Source: Planctomycetota bacterium (GTDB lineage Bacteria > Planctomycetota > Planctomycetia > Pirellulales > Pirellulaceae). From it: a stretch of 64,000 bases of DNA. The notes beneath the pieces are model-generated. The model did no database searches, was not told where the DNA came from, and saw nothing but the letters and a program-made list of their open reading frames with translations. The stretch spans positions 186,001-250,000 of the forward strand of contig JACNKX010000149.1 of assembly GCA_014381825.1 (NCBI GenBank), in the 5' to 3' direction. Shown piece by piece: positions 15,937-24,819 of this stretch; the stretch's first letter is position 1; each line of letters begins with the position of its first letter. The position numbers were made by a program, and so were the translations under genes.

Positions 15937-17703
15937 ATGACAAAACGCTGGCGAATTCATCCGCATGATGCCGGGCGAATCGAGTCGCTTGAGAAGCAAG
16001 CCGGCATTTCCCCGATCGTCGCCCAGCTGTTGCTTTGTCGAGGTATCGGCGCGACCGAAGATGTTCAGCGATTCCTCGATCCGAAAATGAGCGAGTTGCG
16101 CGATCCCGAGCTGCTTCCCGGGATTCCCGATGCAGCCGATCGAGTCTTCGCTGCGATTCAAGCGAAACGTCGGATAGTGATCTACGGCGATTACGACGCG
16201 GACGGAATGACCGCGACGGCGATTCTGTATCGCTGTCTGCAATTGCTTGGCGCTGATGTCGGTTACTACGTCCCGAATCGGCTCGAAGAAGGTTATGGAT
16301 TAAACGACGACGCGCTCCGGAAACTGTCCGAACGTGGAGCATCGCTAGTCATTTCTGTCGACTGTGGCATTGCGAGCGTCCGCGAAGCGAAAACCGCTCG
16401 CGAGATCGGTCTTGAGCTAATCATCACCGATCATCACCAGTTCGCCGACGAACTGCCCGATGCGGCCGCGATCGTACATCCGCGTTTGCCCGGCTCGAAC
16501 TATCCCTTTGCTGGCTTGTGTGGAGCGGGTGTCGCATTCAAGTTGGCTTGGGCGCTCTGCTGTCGCGCGAGCGAATCGAAGCGAGTCAGTGATCGGATGC
16601 GCAACTTTTTGCTCACGGCGATCGGCATCGCTGCAATTGGCACGGTTGCCGACGTCGTTCCGTTGGTTGACGAAAACCGTGTGCTCGTCCGTTTCGGACT
16701 GAACAGTTTGCAATCACAGCCAACGATCGGTTTGAAGGCCTTGCTTCGCGTCACGAAGTTGCAAGACAAGCCCGCCTTGGGAAGCGAAGACATCGGGTTC
16801 AGCCTCGCCCCGCGGCTGAATGCAGCGGGTCGGCTTGGTCAAGCCCAACTTGGTGTCGAGTTGCTGACGACCGACTCGGTCGAGCGTGCCGATGCACTCG
16901 CCGACTACATCCACGAGTTGAACAGCAGTCGCGACAGTCTCGAACGAAGCGTCTACCTCGCTGCAAACAAACAGATCAAAGAACAGTTCGATTCAAACGA
17001 TTCTGCCTTTGTGTTGGCTGGACGTGGTTGGCACGCGGGAGTGATTGGCATCGTGGCCGGGCGATTGGCTGAAAAGTTCAATCGGCCTGTCGTCTTGCTC
17101 TCGATCGACGAATTGGGAGCAAAGCCCGCGACTGGATCAGCTCGCTCGGCATCCGGCTTGAATCTTCATGAAGCGTTTGCCCAGTGTACTGAGCACCTGA
17201 TTGCTCACGGCGGACATGCGGCTGCGGCAGGATTGAAGGTCGAGGAAGCAAAGATCGACGATTTTCGCATTGCGTTTCGCGAAGTCGTCGAGAGCGAGGT
17301 AGCGGTCCAAGACCGCACACCGGAAGTCCGCATCGATGCCGAAGCTTCGTTGAGTCAACTAACTCTACAAACAGTACAACAACTGGAGCGGATGGCTCCA
17401 TTCGGCGACTCCAACCCTCGCCCCGTTTTGTGTGCGACCGGCGTCGAACTGGCCGAAGCTCCTCGTCACCTGGGCAGCGGTGAACGTCATATTTCCGTCA
17501 AAGTAAAGCAACACAACGTGACATTGCGCGCGGTGGGCTTTGGGAAGGGCGATTGGTACGAAGATCTGTCCAAGCTGGATGGGCTGATCGATATCGCTTA
17601 TCGCCCCGTCATCAACGAGTTTCGTGGCCGTCGCAATGTCGAGATGCATCTGGTTGATTGGCGGATGAGTCAGCAACCGGCGATGGCGGCAAGCAACGGT
17701 TAA
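15937..17703 (+). CDS. recJ: Single-stranded-DNA-specific exonuclease RecJ
   Basis: 588 aa, usual RecJ length. It degrades single-stranded DNA 5' to 3' in RecF-pathway recombination, mismatch repair and base excision repair. The DHH-family metal sites are present: motif I GDYDADGMTAT (D85, D87, D89) and the DHHQ motif at 165-168. A glycine-rich GLCGAGVAFKLAWAL follows. The DHHA1 part has GWHAGVIGIVAGRLAEKFNRP, with ASGLNLHEAF and HGGHAAAAGLKVE. An OB-like C-terminal region ends with YRPVINEFRGRRNVEMHLVDWR. It appears complete. The small hypothetical gene 22 bp downstream may share its transcript. Confidence 0.97.
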   Translation: MTKRWRIHPHDAGRIESLEKQAGISPIVAQLLLCRGIGATEDVQRFLDPKMSELRDPELLPGIPDAADRVFAAIQAKRRIVIYGDYDADGMTATAILYRCLQLLGADVGYYVPNRLEEGYGLNDDALRKLSERGASLVISVDCGIASVREAKTAREIGLELIITDHHQFADELPDAAAIVHPRLPGSNYPFAGLCGAGVAFKLAWALCCRASESKRVSDRMRNFLLTAIGIAAIGTVADVVPLVDENRVLVRFGLNSLQSQPTIGLKALLRVTKLQDKPALGSEDIGFSLAPRLNAAGRLGQAQLGVELLTTDSVERADALADYIHELNSSRDSLERSVYLAANKQIKEQFDSNDSAFVLAGRGWHAGVIGIVAGRLAEKFNRPVVLLSIDELGAKPATGSARSASGLNLHEAFAQCTEHLIAHGGHAAAAGLKVEEAKIDDFRIAFREVVESEVAVQDRTPEVRIDAEASLSQLTLQTVQQLERMAPFGDSNPRPVLCATGVELAEAPRHLGSGERHISVKVKQHNVTLRAVGFGKGDWYEDLSKLDGLIDIAYRPVINEFRGRRNVEMHLVDWRMSQQPAMAASNG

Positions 17704-17725
17704 GGCGAATCAGCGTGGATTCAGA

Positions 17726-18037
17726 ATGACTCTATCTTCGGGCGACGACAGTAAATCGAACACGCCGGATCCGTTGAAGCCGATCGAAGTTCCTGTCTTT
17801 AGTTGCATCGTTTATGTCTCGAGAACTCCAAGCGGCGGCGTCCACGTGCGCGTCGCGAATCTTGATGGACTTGAAAGCGACGCTGGCAGCGAACGCGAGG
17901 CGTTAAGCAAGATCGTTCCCGCGTTCAAGCGACACGTGGCGGAACTCACGGCGAACCAGACGCCGATCGCATGGATCGATCCTCCATCTCCGAAAGCGGA
18001 CGGCGAGCAAGAGCGACTGATCCCCGTCCATCTGTAG
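17726..18037 (+). CDS. Small conserved-looking hypothetical protein
   Basis: 103 aa, starting 22 bp after recJ. The core reads CIVYVSRTPSGGVHVRVANL then SEREALSKIVPAFKRHVAEL, a beta-strand pair followed by a helix. This recalls the short HicB-like or double-stranded beta fold, but no toxin partner lies next to it. No signal peptide or membrane helix. I do not recognise the family. Coding is supported by position in the same direction right behind recJ and by a protein-like composition. Confidence 0.6.
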   Translation: MTLSSGDDSKSNTPDPLKPIEVPVFSCIVYVSRTPSGGVHVRVANLDGLESDAGSEREALSKIVPAFKRHVAELTANQTPIAWIDPPSPKADGEQERLIPVHL

Positions 18038-18124
18038 GCATTCTGCAAGACGCGATTGCAACGCGGATTTGGTGTACGATAGCCGGAACTGACCCTAGGA
18101 ACGCGCACCGGAGATTCGAACACT

Positions 18125-18184
18125 ATGAATCTGGAAACCGTAAATTCGGAAGCCGTAAATTCGGGAACTGTGAATTCAAACACC
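18125..18184 (+). repeat. 15-bp-period imperfect tandem repeat before the sulfatase start
   Basis: Three to four copies of a unit resembling GAAACCGTAAATTCG run from about 18131 to 18180, directly in front of ATG 18185. Read in frame they give ETVNS, EAVNS, GTVNS, so they could be either leader DNA or an extended N-terminus from ATG 18125. A signal peptide is formed only from the Met at 18185, which favours leader DNA. Confidence 0.7.
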
Positions 18185-21037
18185 ATGAACAAGCGGCAAA
18201 TAAGATCGTGGATTGCTAAACTTGCGATGCTGACGTCCCTTGGGCTGATTTGCATCAGCGGTTTCGCGGCTGATCGTCCGAACTTCATTGTCATAAACAT
18301 CGATGATCTCGGTTACGGTGACATCCAACCGTTCGGCTCGAAGTTAAATCGAACGCCGAATTTGAATCGCATGGCCGAAGAAGGCAGGAAGTTGACGTGC
18401 TTTTATGCCGCACCGGTTTGTTCGCCTTCGCGGGCAGCGCTGATGACCGGCTGCTATCCGAAGCGAGCACTCCCGATCCAGCACGTGTTGTTTCCTGAAT
18501 ACGCGACCGGGCTTGCACCAGGTGAAATCACGATCGCCGAGTTGCTCAAAGAGCAAGGTTACGCGACCGGGATCATCGGCAAGTGGCATCTTGGGGATCA
18601 ACCGGAGTTTCTGCCGACGCGTCAAGGATTCGACTATTACTACGGGCTTCCCTATTCCAACGACATGGGACCTCCGGCGGACGGAGTGAAGAGCAACCTC
18701 GGCCAACCGCTGCCGAAGCCCCGCGCCGGTCGCAAGAAGCAGCCTCCTTTGCCGCTGCTCCGAAACGAAACCGTCTTGCAGCGAGTCCTTCCGGATGACC
18801 AGCAAGCCATTGTCGAGCGTTACACGCAGGAAGCCGTTAAGTTTCTGTGGGATCATCAACAGAAGCCATTCTTCCTCTACCTGCCGCATTCCGCAGTCCA
18901 CTTTCCGCTTTATCCAGGGAAAGCATTTCAGGGCAAGTCGAAGAATGGTTTGTATGGTGATTGGGTAGAGGAGGTTGATTGGAGCGTTGGGCAAGTGCTC
19001 GACACCGTCCGCCAGTTGAAGCTTGATGAGAACACGCTCGTGATCTTCACCTCCGACAACGGCGGCTCCATTCGCCACGGCGCTGTGAACACTCCGTTGC
19101 GAGGTGGCAAAGGATCTACCTTCGAAGGTGGCATGCGCGAACCGACGATCGCATGGTGGCCGAAGAAGATTCCCGCTGGTACGGAAAGCGGCGAGGTGAC
19201 GACCATGATGGACCTCATGCCAACCCTCGTGAAGTTAGCGGGTGGAAGGGCTCCGAAGGATCGCAAGATTGACGGTGGCGATATCTGGCCGATTCTGTCT
19301 GGCGCCGAAGATGCCAAGTCGCCTTACGAATCGTTCCACTATTTCCGTGGCTTGAATCTGCAAGCCGTTCGCAGCGGTCCCTGGAAGCTGCACTTAGCCA
19401 AGGGCGAGCTATATCATCTCGAGCGCGACATCGCCGAAGCGAAGAACGTCGCAAAAGAGAATCCTGATGTCGTCGCTCGATTACGCAGGATCGCCGACGA
19501 AGTGGACGAAGATCTCGGCACCAAGGAACTCGGCCCAGGCTGCCGACCAATTGGCGAAGTCGAGAATCCAAAGCCTCTGATCGACCGTGAGGGCCAGATT
19601 CGCGCGGGCTTCGGACAGCTTCTCCCACGGACCGGAATGGGCATCATGGTTGGCGAGGTCACCGCGACCAGCGCGCTCGCGCAAGTACGACTCACGAAAG
19701 TAGACGCACTCGTGGATGGCGACGTCGTCGGGATGCCCGGCGCGGTTCGTTTTCAAGTCGAGCCGATTGACAAACAACTAATGAAGCCGATTCGTTCGCG
19801 AACGTTACCAGCGACGGCTGACCGCGACTTCATTGTGCGACAGCTGTTCGAGCGGTTGAAGCCCGGTGCCGAGTATCGTATCCGCGCCTGGATTGGTTCA
19901 AGTGCTAAAGATCTGCGTGACGGCCCGACCGCCACGTTCCGAACGCTTCCTGGTGCCGCATCTAGTGAAGTCGTTCGCTTTACGGTTGTGACGGGCATGA
20001 ACTACGCAAAGTTCCATGGCGACAATCGCATTGATGGCAGGATTCATCGCGAGCACAACAACACCGATTTACCACCGCCGTATGCACTGCCCGATAAACA
20101 TCTTGGCTACCCTGCCCTCACATCGATTCTGAAAGATCGCCCCAATTTCTTCGTGGGCACGGGCGACAATGTTTACTACGACACCCCGAAAATGCCACGT
20201 GCCGAAACAGTTCCGCAACTCAGACAGAAATGGCACGAGCAGTTCGTCCAACCAAGATATCGCGACTTGTTCGCCGCCGTTCCGACGTATTGGATGATCG
20301 ACGATCACGACTATCGGATCGACGACGGCGACAATACAGGTGATCATTTACCGTCTCCGGAGACCGGTCGTCAGATGATGCTCGAGCAATTGCCCGTCGC
20401 TGCCGCCGACAACGACGATGCGAAGACATATCGCACGCATCGAGTCAATCGCGACTTGCAAATCTGGTTCCCCGAGAATCGTATGTATCGCAGTCCCAAC
20501 GCGATGGAAGACGGGCCGGACAAGACGATCTGGGGAGTGGAACAGAAAGCGTGGCTCAAACGCACGTTGGCTGCAAGCGACGCGACTTTCAAGTTGCTGA
20601 TCTCTCCAAACCCGATGATCGGACCCGATGATGCTCGCAAGTCAGACAACCACACGAACCCCGGCGGCTTTCGACACGAGCGCGACGAGTTCTTTGCCTG
20701 GTTGAATGAGCAGGGAATGGCAAAGAACTTCTTTTTGATCTGTGGTGATCGACACTGGCAATACCATTCGATCCACCCCACCAACATCGAGGAGTTTTCA
20801 TGCGGAGCGCTCATTGACGCAAACTCTCGGCCCGGTCGGAAACCGGGCGACCCTTTGTCGACTGATCCCGAAGCCTCGATCAAGCAGGTGTATTCGCAGA
20901 AGAAACCATCAGGCGGCTTTCTGATGGTTGAGTCAACTCCCGCACGCGACAATGAAACCGCGACATTGACATTCCGCTTTAATGACGAACAGGGCGACGT
21001 TCTTTATGAACACACGAAATCGGCCACGATTCAATGA
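18185..21037 (+). CDS. Secreted sulfatase fused to a PhoD-like phosphatase
   Basis: 950 aa from ATG 18185, which gives a signal peptide (MNKRQIRSWIAKLAMLTSLG to ISGFAA). The N-terminal half is a type I sulfatase: NIDDLGYGDIQPFGS for metal binding, CSPSRAALMTG with Cys79 (matured to formylglycine by an FGE), GKWHLGD, and SDNGGS. Residues ~480-595 look like the Ig-like N-domain of PhoD (GIMVGEVTATSA, LKPGAEYRIRAWIG). The C-terminal half is a PhoD metallophosphatase: TGMNYAKFHGD, GTGDNVYYD (~658), IDDHDYR (~704) and GDRHWQYHS (~853). All key motifs of both halves are visible, so both should be active on sulfate and phosphate esters outside the cytoplasm. It is followed 54 bp later by another sulfatase. 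Confidence 0.92.
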   Translation: MNKRQIRSWIAKLAMLTSLGLICISGFAADRPNFIVINIDDLGYGDIQPFGSKLNRTPNLNRMAEEGRKLTCFYAAPVCSPSRAALMTGCYPKRALPIQHVLFPEYATGLAPGEITIAELLKEQGYATGIIGKWHLGDQPEFLPTRQGFDYYYGLPYSNDMGPPADGVKSNLGQPLPKPRAGRKKQPPLPLLRNETVLQRVLPDDQQAIVERYTQEAVKFLWDHQQKPFFLYLPHSAVHFPLYPGKAFQGKSKNGLYGDWVEEVDWSVGQVLDTVRQLKLDENTLVIFTSDNGGSIRHGAVNTPLRGGKGSTFEGGMREPTIAWWPKKIPAGTESGEVTTMMDLMPTLVKLAGGRAPKDRKIDGGDIWPILSGAEDAKSPYESFHYFRGLNLQAVRSGPWKLHLAKGELYHLERDIAEAKNVAKENPDVVARLRRIADEVDEDLGTKELGPGCRPIGEVENPKPLIDREGQIRAGFGQLLPRTGMGIMVGEVTATSALAQVRLTKVDALVDGDVVGMPGAVRFQVEPIDKQLMKPIRSRTLPATADRDFIVRQLFERLKPGAEYRIRAWIGSSAKDLRDGPTATFRTLPGAASSEVVRFTVVTGMNYAKFHGDNRIDGRIHREHNNTDLPPPYALPDKHLGYPALTSILKDRPNFFVGTGDNVYYDTPKMPRAETVPQLRQKWHEQFVQPRYRDLFAAVPTYWMIDDHDYRIDDGDNTGDHLPSPETGRQMMLEQLPVAAADNDDAKTYRTHRVNRDLQIWFPENRMYRSPNAMEDGPDKTIWGVEQKAWLKRTLAASDATFKLLISPNPMIGPDDARKSDNHTNPGGFRHERDEFFAWLNEQGMAKNFFLICGDRHWQYHSIHPTNIEEFSCGALIDANSRPGRKPGDPLSTDPEASIKQVYSQKKPSGGFLMVESTPARDNETATLTFRFNDEQGDVLYEHTKSATIQ

Positions 21038-21091
21038 CGAGCTGATGGATGCCACAAAAAACGCCAAAATGCACAAGAGTTGGATACTGCC

Positions 21092-22465
21092 ATGTCGCGA
21101 GTAGTCTGTAGGAATTGTTCTCGTGGTTCAATGTGCTTTTTGTGGCTACTTGCCTTCGCTTGGATAGTCCCCGCGGTGCGTGGTGCGGATCATCCAAACA
21201 TCGTCTTGATCCTTGCCGACGATCTCGGCTACGGTGATCTTGGTTGTTATGGCCATCCTGTTGCCAAGACTCCGAATATCGATCAATTAGCAAAGCAGGG
21301 AGTCCGATTCACTCAGCACTATTCAAACGGGCCCGAATGCAGCCCGACCCGAACTGCATTGCTCACGGGGCGCTATCAACAACGCGTTGGCGGACTGGAG
21401 TGCGCGATTGGTACGGGTAACGTTGGACGGTATGACGATGCGATTCGACTTGCTGAACAGCACGACCTAGGGCTTCCCGTCGGCCAGGCCGTGCTGCCAG
21501 GGACACTCAAGGAAGTTGGATATTCTTGTGGCGTGTTTGGAAAGTGGCATTTGGGATATGAACCAAAGTTCAATCCGATGGAGTACGGTTGGGACGAGTT
21601 TTTTGGTTACCTCGGCGGCAACGTCCATTACTTCAATCATCGAGAAACGAGCGACGTGCACGTTCTCTTCGACGGACGCCAACCGGTCACCCGCGAAGGC
21701 TACATGACTCACCTGATTACCGACGAGTCGATCGCTTTCATCAAGAAGCAGAGAGACAAGCCGTTCTTTGCATACGTCTCTCACGAGTGCCCCCACTTTC
21801 CGTTTCAGGGGCCCAAGGATGAAAGCAAAGTCGTGACGAAAGAGAATTGGATGGAATTGAACGCCAAGACGTACGTCGCGATGTTGGAAGATCTCGACTC
21901 GGAGGTCGGGCGACTCTTGACGGCGATTGATCAAGCTGGTGTCGCGAAGAATACGGTCGTTGTTTTCGTCTCTGATAACGGCGGCTTTGCCGGTGCTGGC
22001 AACATGGGCCCGTTGCGTGGAAGCAAGAGTACGACGTTTGAAGGCGGGATTCGCGTGCCGCTCATCATTCGTTGGCCCGATCGGATTGAGCCGAATCAGA
22101 CGAGTGATCAAGTCTCCGCGACGTTTGATCTAACGAAGTCGTTCCTCTCATTGGCCGGTGCTGATCTGCCAGAGGATCAGTTAGATGGCTTCGACGTCAT
22201 CAAGCACATTGTTCAGAAAAGCGACGACGTTTCTCGAACGCTATTTTGGCGAGGGCGCCGTGGCGACCGCGCTTGGTCAGCTGTCCGAGACGGAGACATG
22301 AAGTACGTTCACAAACGCGAGGGCGGCTCGTCCGAGGAGTGGCTGTTCGACTTGTCGAAGGATATTAGCGAGAGCAACGATTTGGCCATCAAGCGATCGC
22401 CGAAGTTGATGAGATTGGGCAAGAGTCTGGCGGATTGGGACGCGGATGTAAAGCCGTCTCGTTAG
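21092..22465 (+). CDS. Secreted type I sulfatase
   Basis: 457 aa from ATG 21092 (TTG 21080 is also in frame). A signal-like hydrophobic stretch (MCFLWLLAFAWIVPAVRGA) is followed by the sulfatase core: PNIVLILADDLGYGDLG, CSPTRTALLTGRYQ with Cys83 for formylglycine, GKWHLG and VFVSDNGG. GSKSTTFEGGIRVPLI follows. It hydrolyses a sulfate ester, probably of a polysaccharide; substrate not predictable. It is probably cotranscribed with the fusion sulfatase upstream. Its stop codon overlaps the stop of the convergent esterase by four bases. Confidence 0.93.
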   Translation: MSRVVCRNCSRGSMCFLWLLAFAWIVPAVRGADHPNIVLILADDLGYGDLGCYGHPVAKTPNIDQLAKQGVRFTQHYSNGPECSPTRTALLTGRYQQRVGGLECAIGTGNVGRYDDAIRLAEQHDLGLPVGQAVLPGTLKEVGYSCGVFGKWHLGYEPKFNPMEYGWDEFFGYLGGNVHYFNHRETSDVHVLFDGRQPVTREGYMTHLITDESIAFIKKQRDKPFFAYVSHECPHFPFQGPKDESKVVTKENWMELNAKTYVAMLEDLDSEVGRLLTAIDQAGVAKNTVVVFVSDNGGFAGAGNMGPLRGSKSTTFEGGIRVPLIIRWPDRIEPNQTSDQVSATFDLTKSFLSLAGADLPEDQLDGFDVIKHIVQKSDDVSRTLFWRGRRGDRAWSAVRDGDMKYVHKREGGSSEEWLFDLSKDISESNDLAIKRSPKLMRLGKSLADWDADVKPSR

Positions 22466-23409
22466 TCGCCTCGTAGGTGTCGATCGAAGAACGCAATCAC
22501 CGTGGCTCTTAAATCTTCTTGCTTTGGCTGAAGATGAAAGCTGTGTGGTACGCCTTCGATGATGTGGAGGGTTGCGTCGACTTTTGTCTTGCTTAACGAA
22601 TCGTATAAGATCTGCGACTGTTCCGTTGGGACGAGTGCGTCTTTGGTGCCGTGCAAGATTAACGCGGGCGGGTCGTCCGATGTGATGTAAGTGATCGGCG
22701 ACGCGGCACGGCAGAGCTGACGATCAGGGACGGACATCCCTTCCAATTGGTGCTTCACCTTCGCCTGCGCGACGACGTCATGCACTCCGTACATTGGCAC
22801 GGCTGCTTGGATGCGGCAAGAGAACTCGCTGTATGGGCCGTCAGGATCGAGGCCGTCTTCTCGATCTGTCACGGCAAGCATCGCCACAAGATGACCGCCT
22901 GCGGAACCGCCGATGGCACCGATTCGACTTGGGTTGATTTCGTATTCGTTGGCGTGGGCGCGCAGATATCGCACCGCCGTTTTGCAATCGTGAAGATTGC
23001 GAGGCCAGATATTATTCAAGCGCTCAGCAATACTGTCGCTCTTGGGACAGAGTTCGTAGTTGATGCTGGCACAGACATATCCGGCTGCGGCAAGTGTCTT
23101 GCCGACGTTCTGCTCGCGACCAGCTGCCTTGTCTCCACCGTGCCAGCCACCGCCGTGGATGATCACGATCGCGGGACGGCGAGCATTCGCCGACTCGGAC
23201 TCTTTGCGTTGTGGCATGTACAGATCGAGCTTCTCTTGTCGGTCGCCACCCAGGTATGCAACGTCTTTGTGAACCTCGACCTCCCAACTCGCGGTGTTTC
23301 CGCGTGCATCTTCTGCCGTTGCAGTTTGCGTGTGCGCGTGAATGGCAATAGAAACGAAGATCGCGTTCAGAGTAAGAAGGCGAAGGTTGGACTTGGACGT
23401 TGACATCAT
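22462..23409 (-). CDS. Secreted alpha/beta hydrolase, BD-FAE/carboxylesterase type
   Basis: 315 aa from Met at 23409, giving a signal peptide (LLTLNAIFVSIAIHAHTQTATA). The oxyanion motif HGGGW (85-89), nucleophile GGSAGG (Ser169), acid in LILHGTKDALVP and His in VPHSFHL form a complete triad. The closest family is the HSL/feruloyl-esterase-like group that removes acyl groups from plant or algal polysaccharides. It lies 67 bp after the DUF1552 gene on the same strand and may be the last gene of that operon. Confidence 0.85.
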   Translation of the reverse strand: MMSTSKSNLRLLTLNAIFVSIAIHAHTQTATAEDARGNTASWEVEVHKDVAYLGGDRQEKLDLYMPQRKESESANARRPAIVIIHGGGWHGGDKAAGREQNVGKTLAAAGYVCASINYELCPKSDSIAERLNNIWPRNLHDCKTAVRYLRAHANEYEINPSRIGAIGGSAGGHLVAMLAVTDREDGLDPDGPYSEFSCRIQAAVPMYGVHDVVAQAKVKHQLEGMSVPDRQLCRAASPITYITSDDPPALILHGTKDALVPTEQSQILYDSLSKTKVDATLHIIEGVPHSFHLQPKQEDLRATVIAFFDRHLRGD

Positions 23410-23476
23410 GTTGAAGCTCCGGTTGTGTCGGCCAATGCGCGCGCCACGGCCCGATGGCTTGTGTGATTCAGGCAGA

Positions 23477-24742
23477 TTAAGTCGGTTCGAGTCCATTCAT
23501 GGTACCGGTCGACGAGGCGAACGATTCAGTTTCCAAGCCAAGTCGTTGTAGCATCGAGACGTAGAGGTTTGGTAGTGGGTAGTTGTTGTCTCGATCAAAC
23601 GCCAAATGCTGGCCGTGTTTGAATCCACCACCCGCCAAGATGATCGGCATGTTCCTGGTATCGTGACTGCTGGCGTTGCCAAGATTCGAGCCGAACAGAA
23701 CCATCGTCGAGTCGAGCAGCGAGGAACCGGCTTCGTTGCTCTCGGCGAGCTTTTTCACAAAGTTGCCGAACGCTTTGATGACTTCGGATTCAACGATCGT
23801 CAGCTGAGCGATCTTCGCCGGGTCCTTGGCATGATGCGACAGATTGTGGTAGTCGATGTCGATGCCGGGAATTGTCGGAACTTGGTTCATGCCGGTGAAG
23901 TAATAAGTGATGAATCGTGTCGAGTCGGTTTGGATCACCAGATGCATCATGTCGTACATCAGCTGCATTCGTTCGACGATCCTCGTGGAGTCCGTTTGAT
24001 CCCGAGGCGGCTTGGCATCGACCACCGGTTTTGGTCGTGCTTCCCAGGCTTCCGCTTTGGCCAGCCGTTTCTCCGCTTCTCGCACGGCACCGAAGTATTG
24101 GTCTAGCTTCTCTCGGTCTCGGCCAGAAAGGCGCTGCTCCATACCTTTCGCCTTTTGCATCACAAGGTCTAAGACGCTTTGCCCATCCTGCAAGCGTCGA
24201 ATCTGTGCGGCTTGCTCTTGCGGGTTCCCAGCGAGAAACAGTCGCTGAAAGACATGCGACGGTCGTGATTCAGCGGGAACCTCGACACCCGCGCGAGACC
24301 ACGACAGACCCGGACCAGAACTTGTTAGAGACAGCGAACCATAGCGAGTTTCTGCTCCGAGTTGCTCGGCGGCGTATTGGTCTATGGAGATAGAGTTTTT
24401 AAAGCCAGCACTGTTGGGATGTTTTGCTGCAGTCAAATACGACTTACCTGACAAGTGACCGCCGCTGACCTCTGGATGTGATGCTCCGGAAATCACCGTG
24501 AACGAATCGCGATGGTCGCCGATGAGCTTGAGGTAGGGAGTCAGTTCGTAATCTCGTCCGGTTGTGGTTGGGATCAGATTCGGAGCGTGAAGTCCGAGCC
24601 CAACGTTTACCGCAACCATGCGACGACGGAGCGACTTCTCATCAGCCGCCGCCCTCCCCTGCACTGCTTCCAGGAAAGGCAAGCCGACGGCAATCCCCGA
24701 GGCGCGGAGAAATGTACGACGGGATAATGCGGGAGTACTCAT
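23477..24742 (-). CDS. DUF1552 family protein with Tat signal
   Basis: 421 aa. The N-terminus SRRTFLRASGIAVGLPFLEA is a twin-arginine signal. The rest follows the DUF1552 pattern: GLGLHAPNLIPTTTGRDYEL, TVISGASHPEVSGGHLSGKSYLTA, SISIDQYAAEQLG, MQLMYDMMHLVIQTDSTR and GSNLGNASSHDTRNMPIILAGGG. These are alkaline-phosphatase-superfamily-like secreted proteins of unknown activity. They are nearly always encoded beside a DUF1592/DUF1588 cytochrome protein, as here (77 bp downstream of it). Confidence 0.9.
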   Translation of the reverse strand: MSTPALSRRTFLRASGIAVGLPFLEAVQGRAAADEKSLRRRMVAVNVGLGLHAPNLIPTTTGRDYELTPYLKLIGDHRDSFTVISGASHPEVSGGHLSGKSYLTAAKHPNSAGFKNSISIDQYAAEQLGAETRYGSLSLTSSGPGLSWSRAGVEVPAESRPSHVFQRLFLAGNPQEQAAQIRRLQDGQSVLDLVMQKAKGMEQRLSGRDREKLDQYFGAVREAEKRLAKAEAWEARPKPVVDAKPPRDQTDSTRIVERMQLMYDMMHLVIQTDSTRFITYYFTGMNQVPTIPGIDIDYHNLSHHAKDPAKIAQLTIVESEVIKAFGNFVKKLAESNEAGSSLLDSTMVLFGSNLGNASSHDTRNMPIILAGGGFKHGQHLAFDRDNNYPLPNLYVSMLQRLGLETESFASSTGTMNGLEPT

Positions 24743-24819
24743 GTTTGTTTTATCCTAGGCTGTCGTAATTCACGCGATCCTACTGGGAACGTCGAGTTGC
24801 GGAGTACAGTGTCTCTTTA

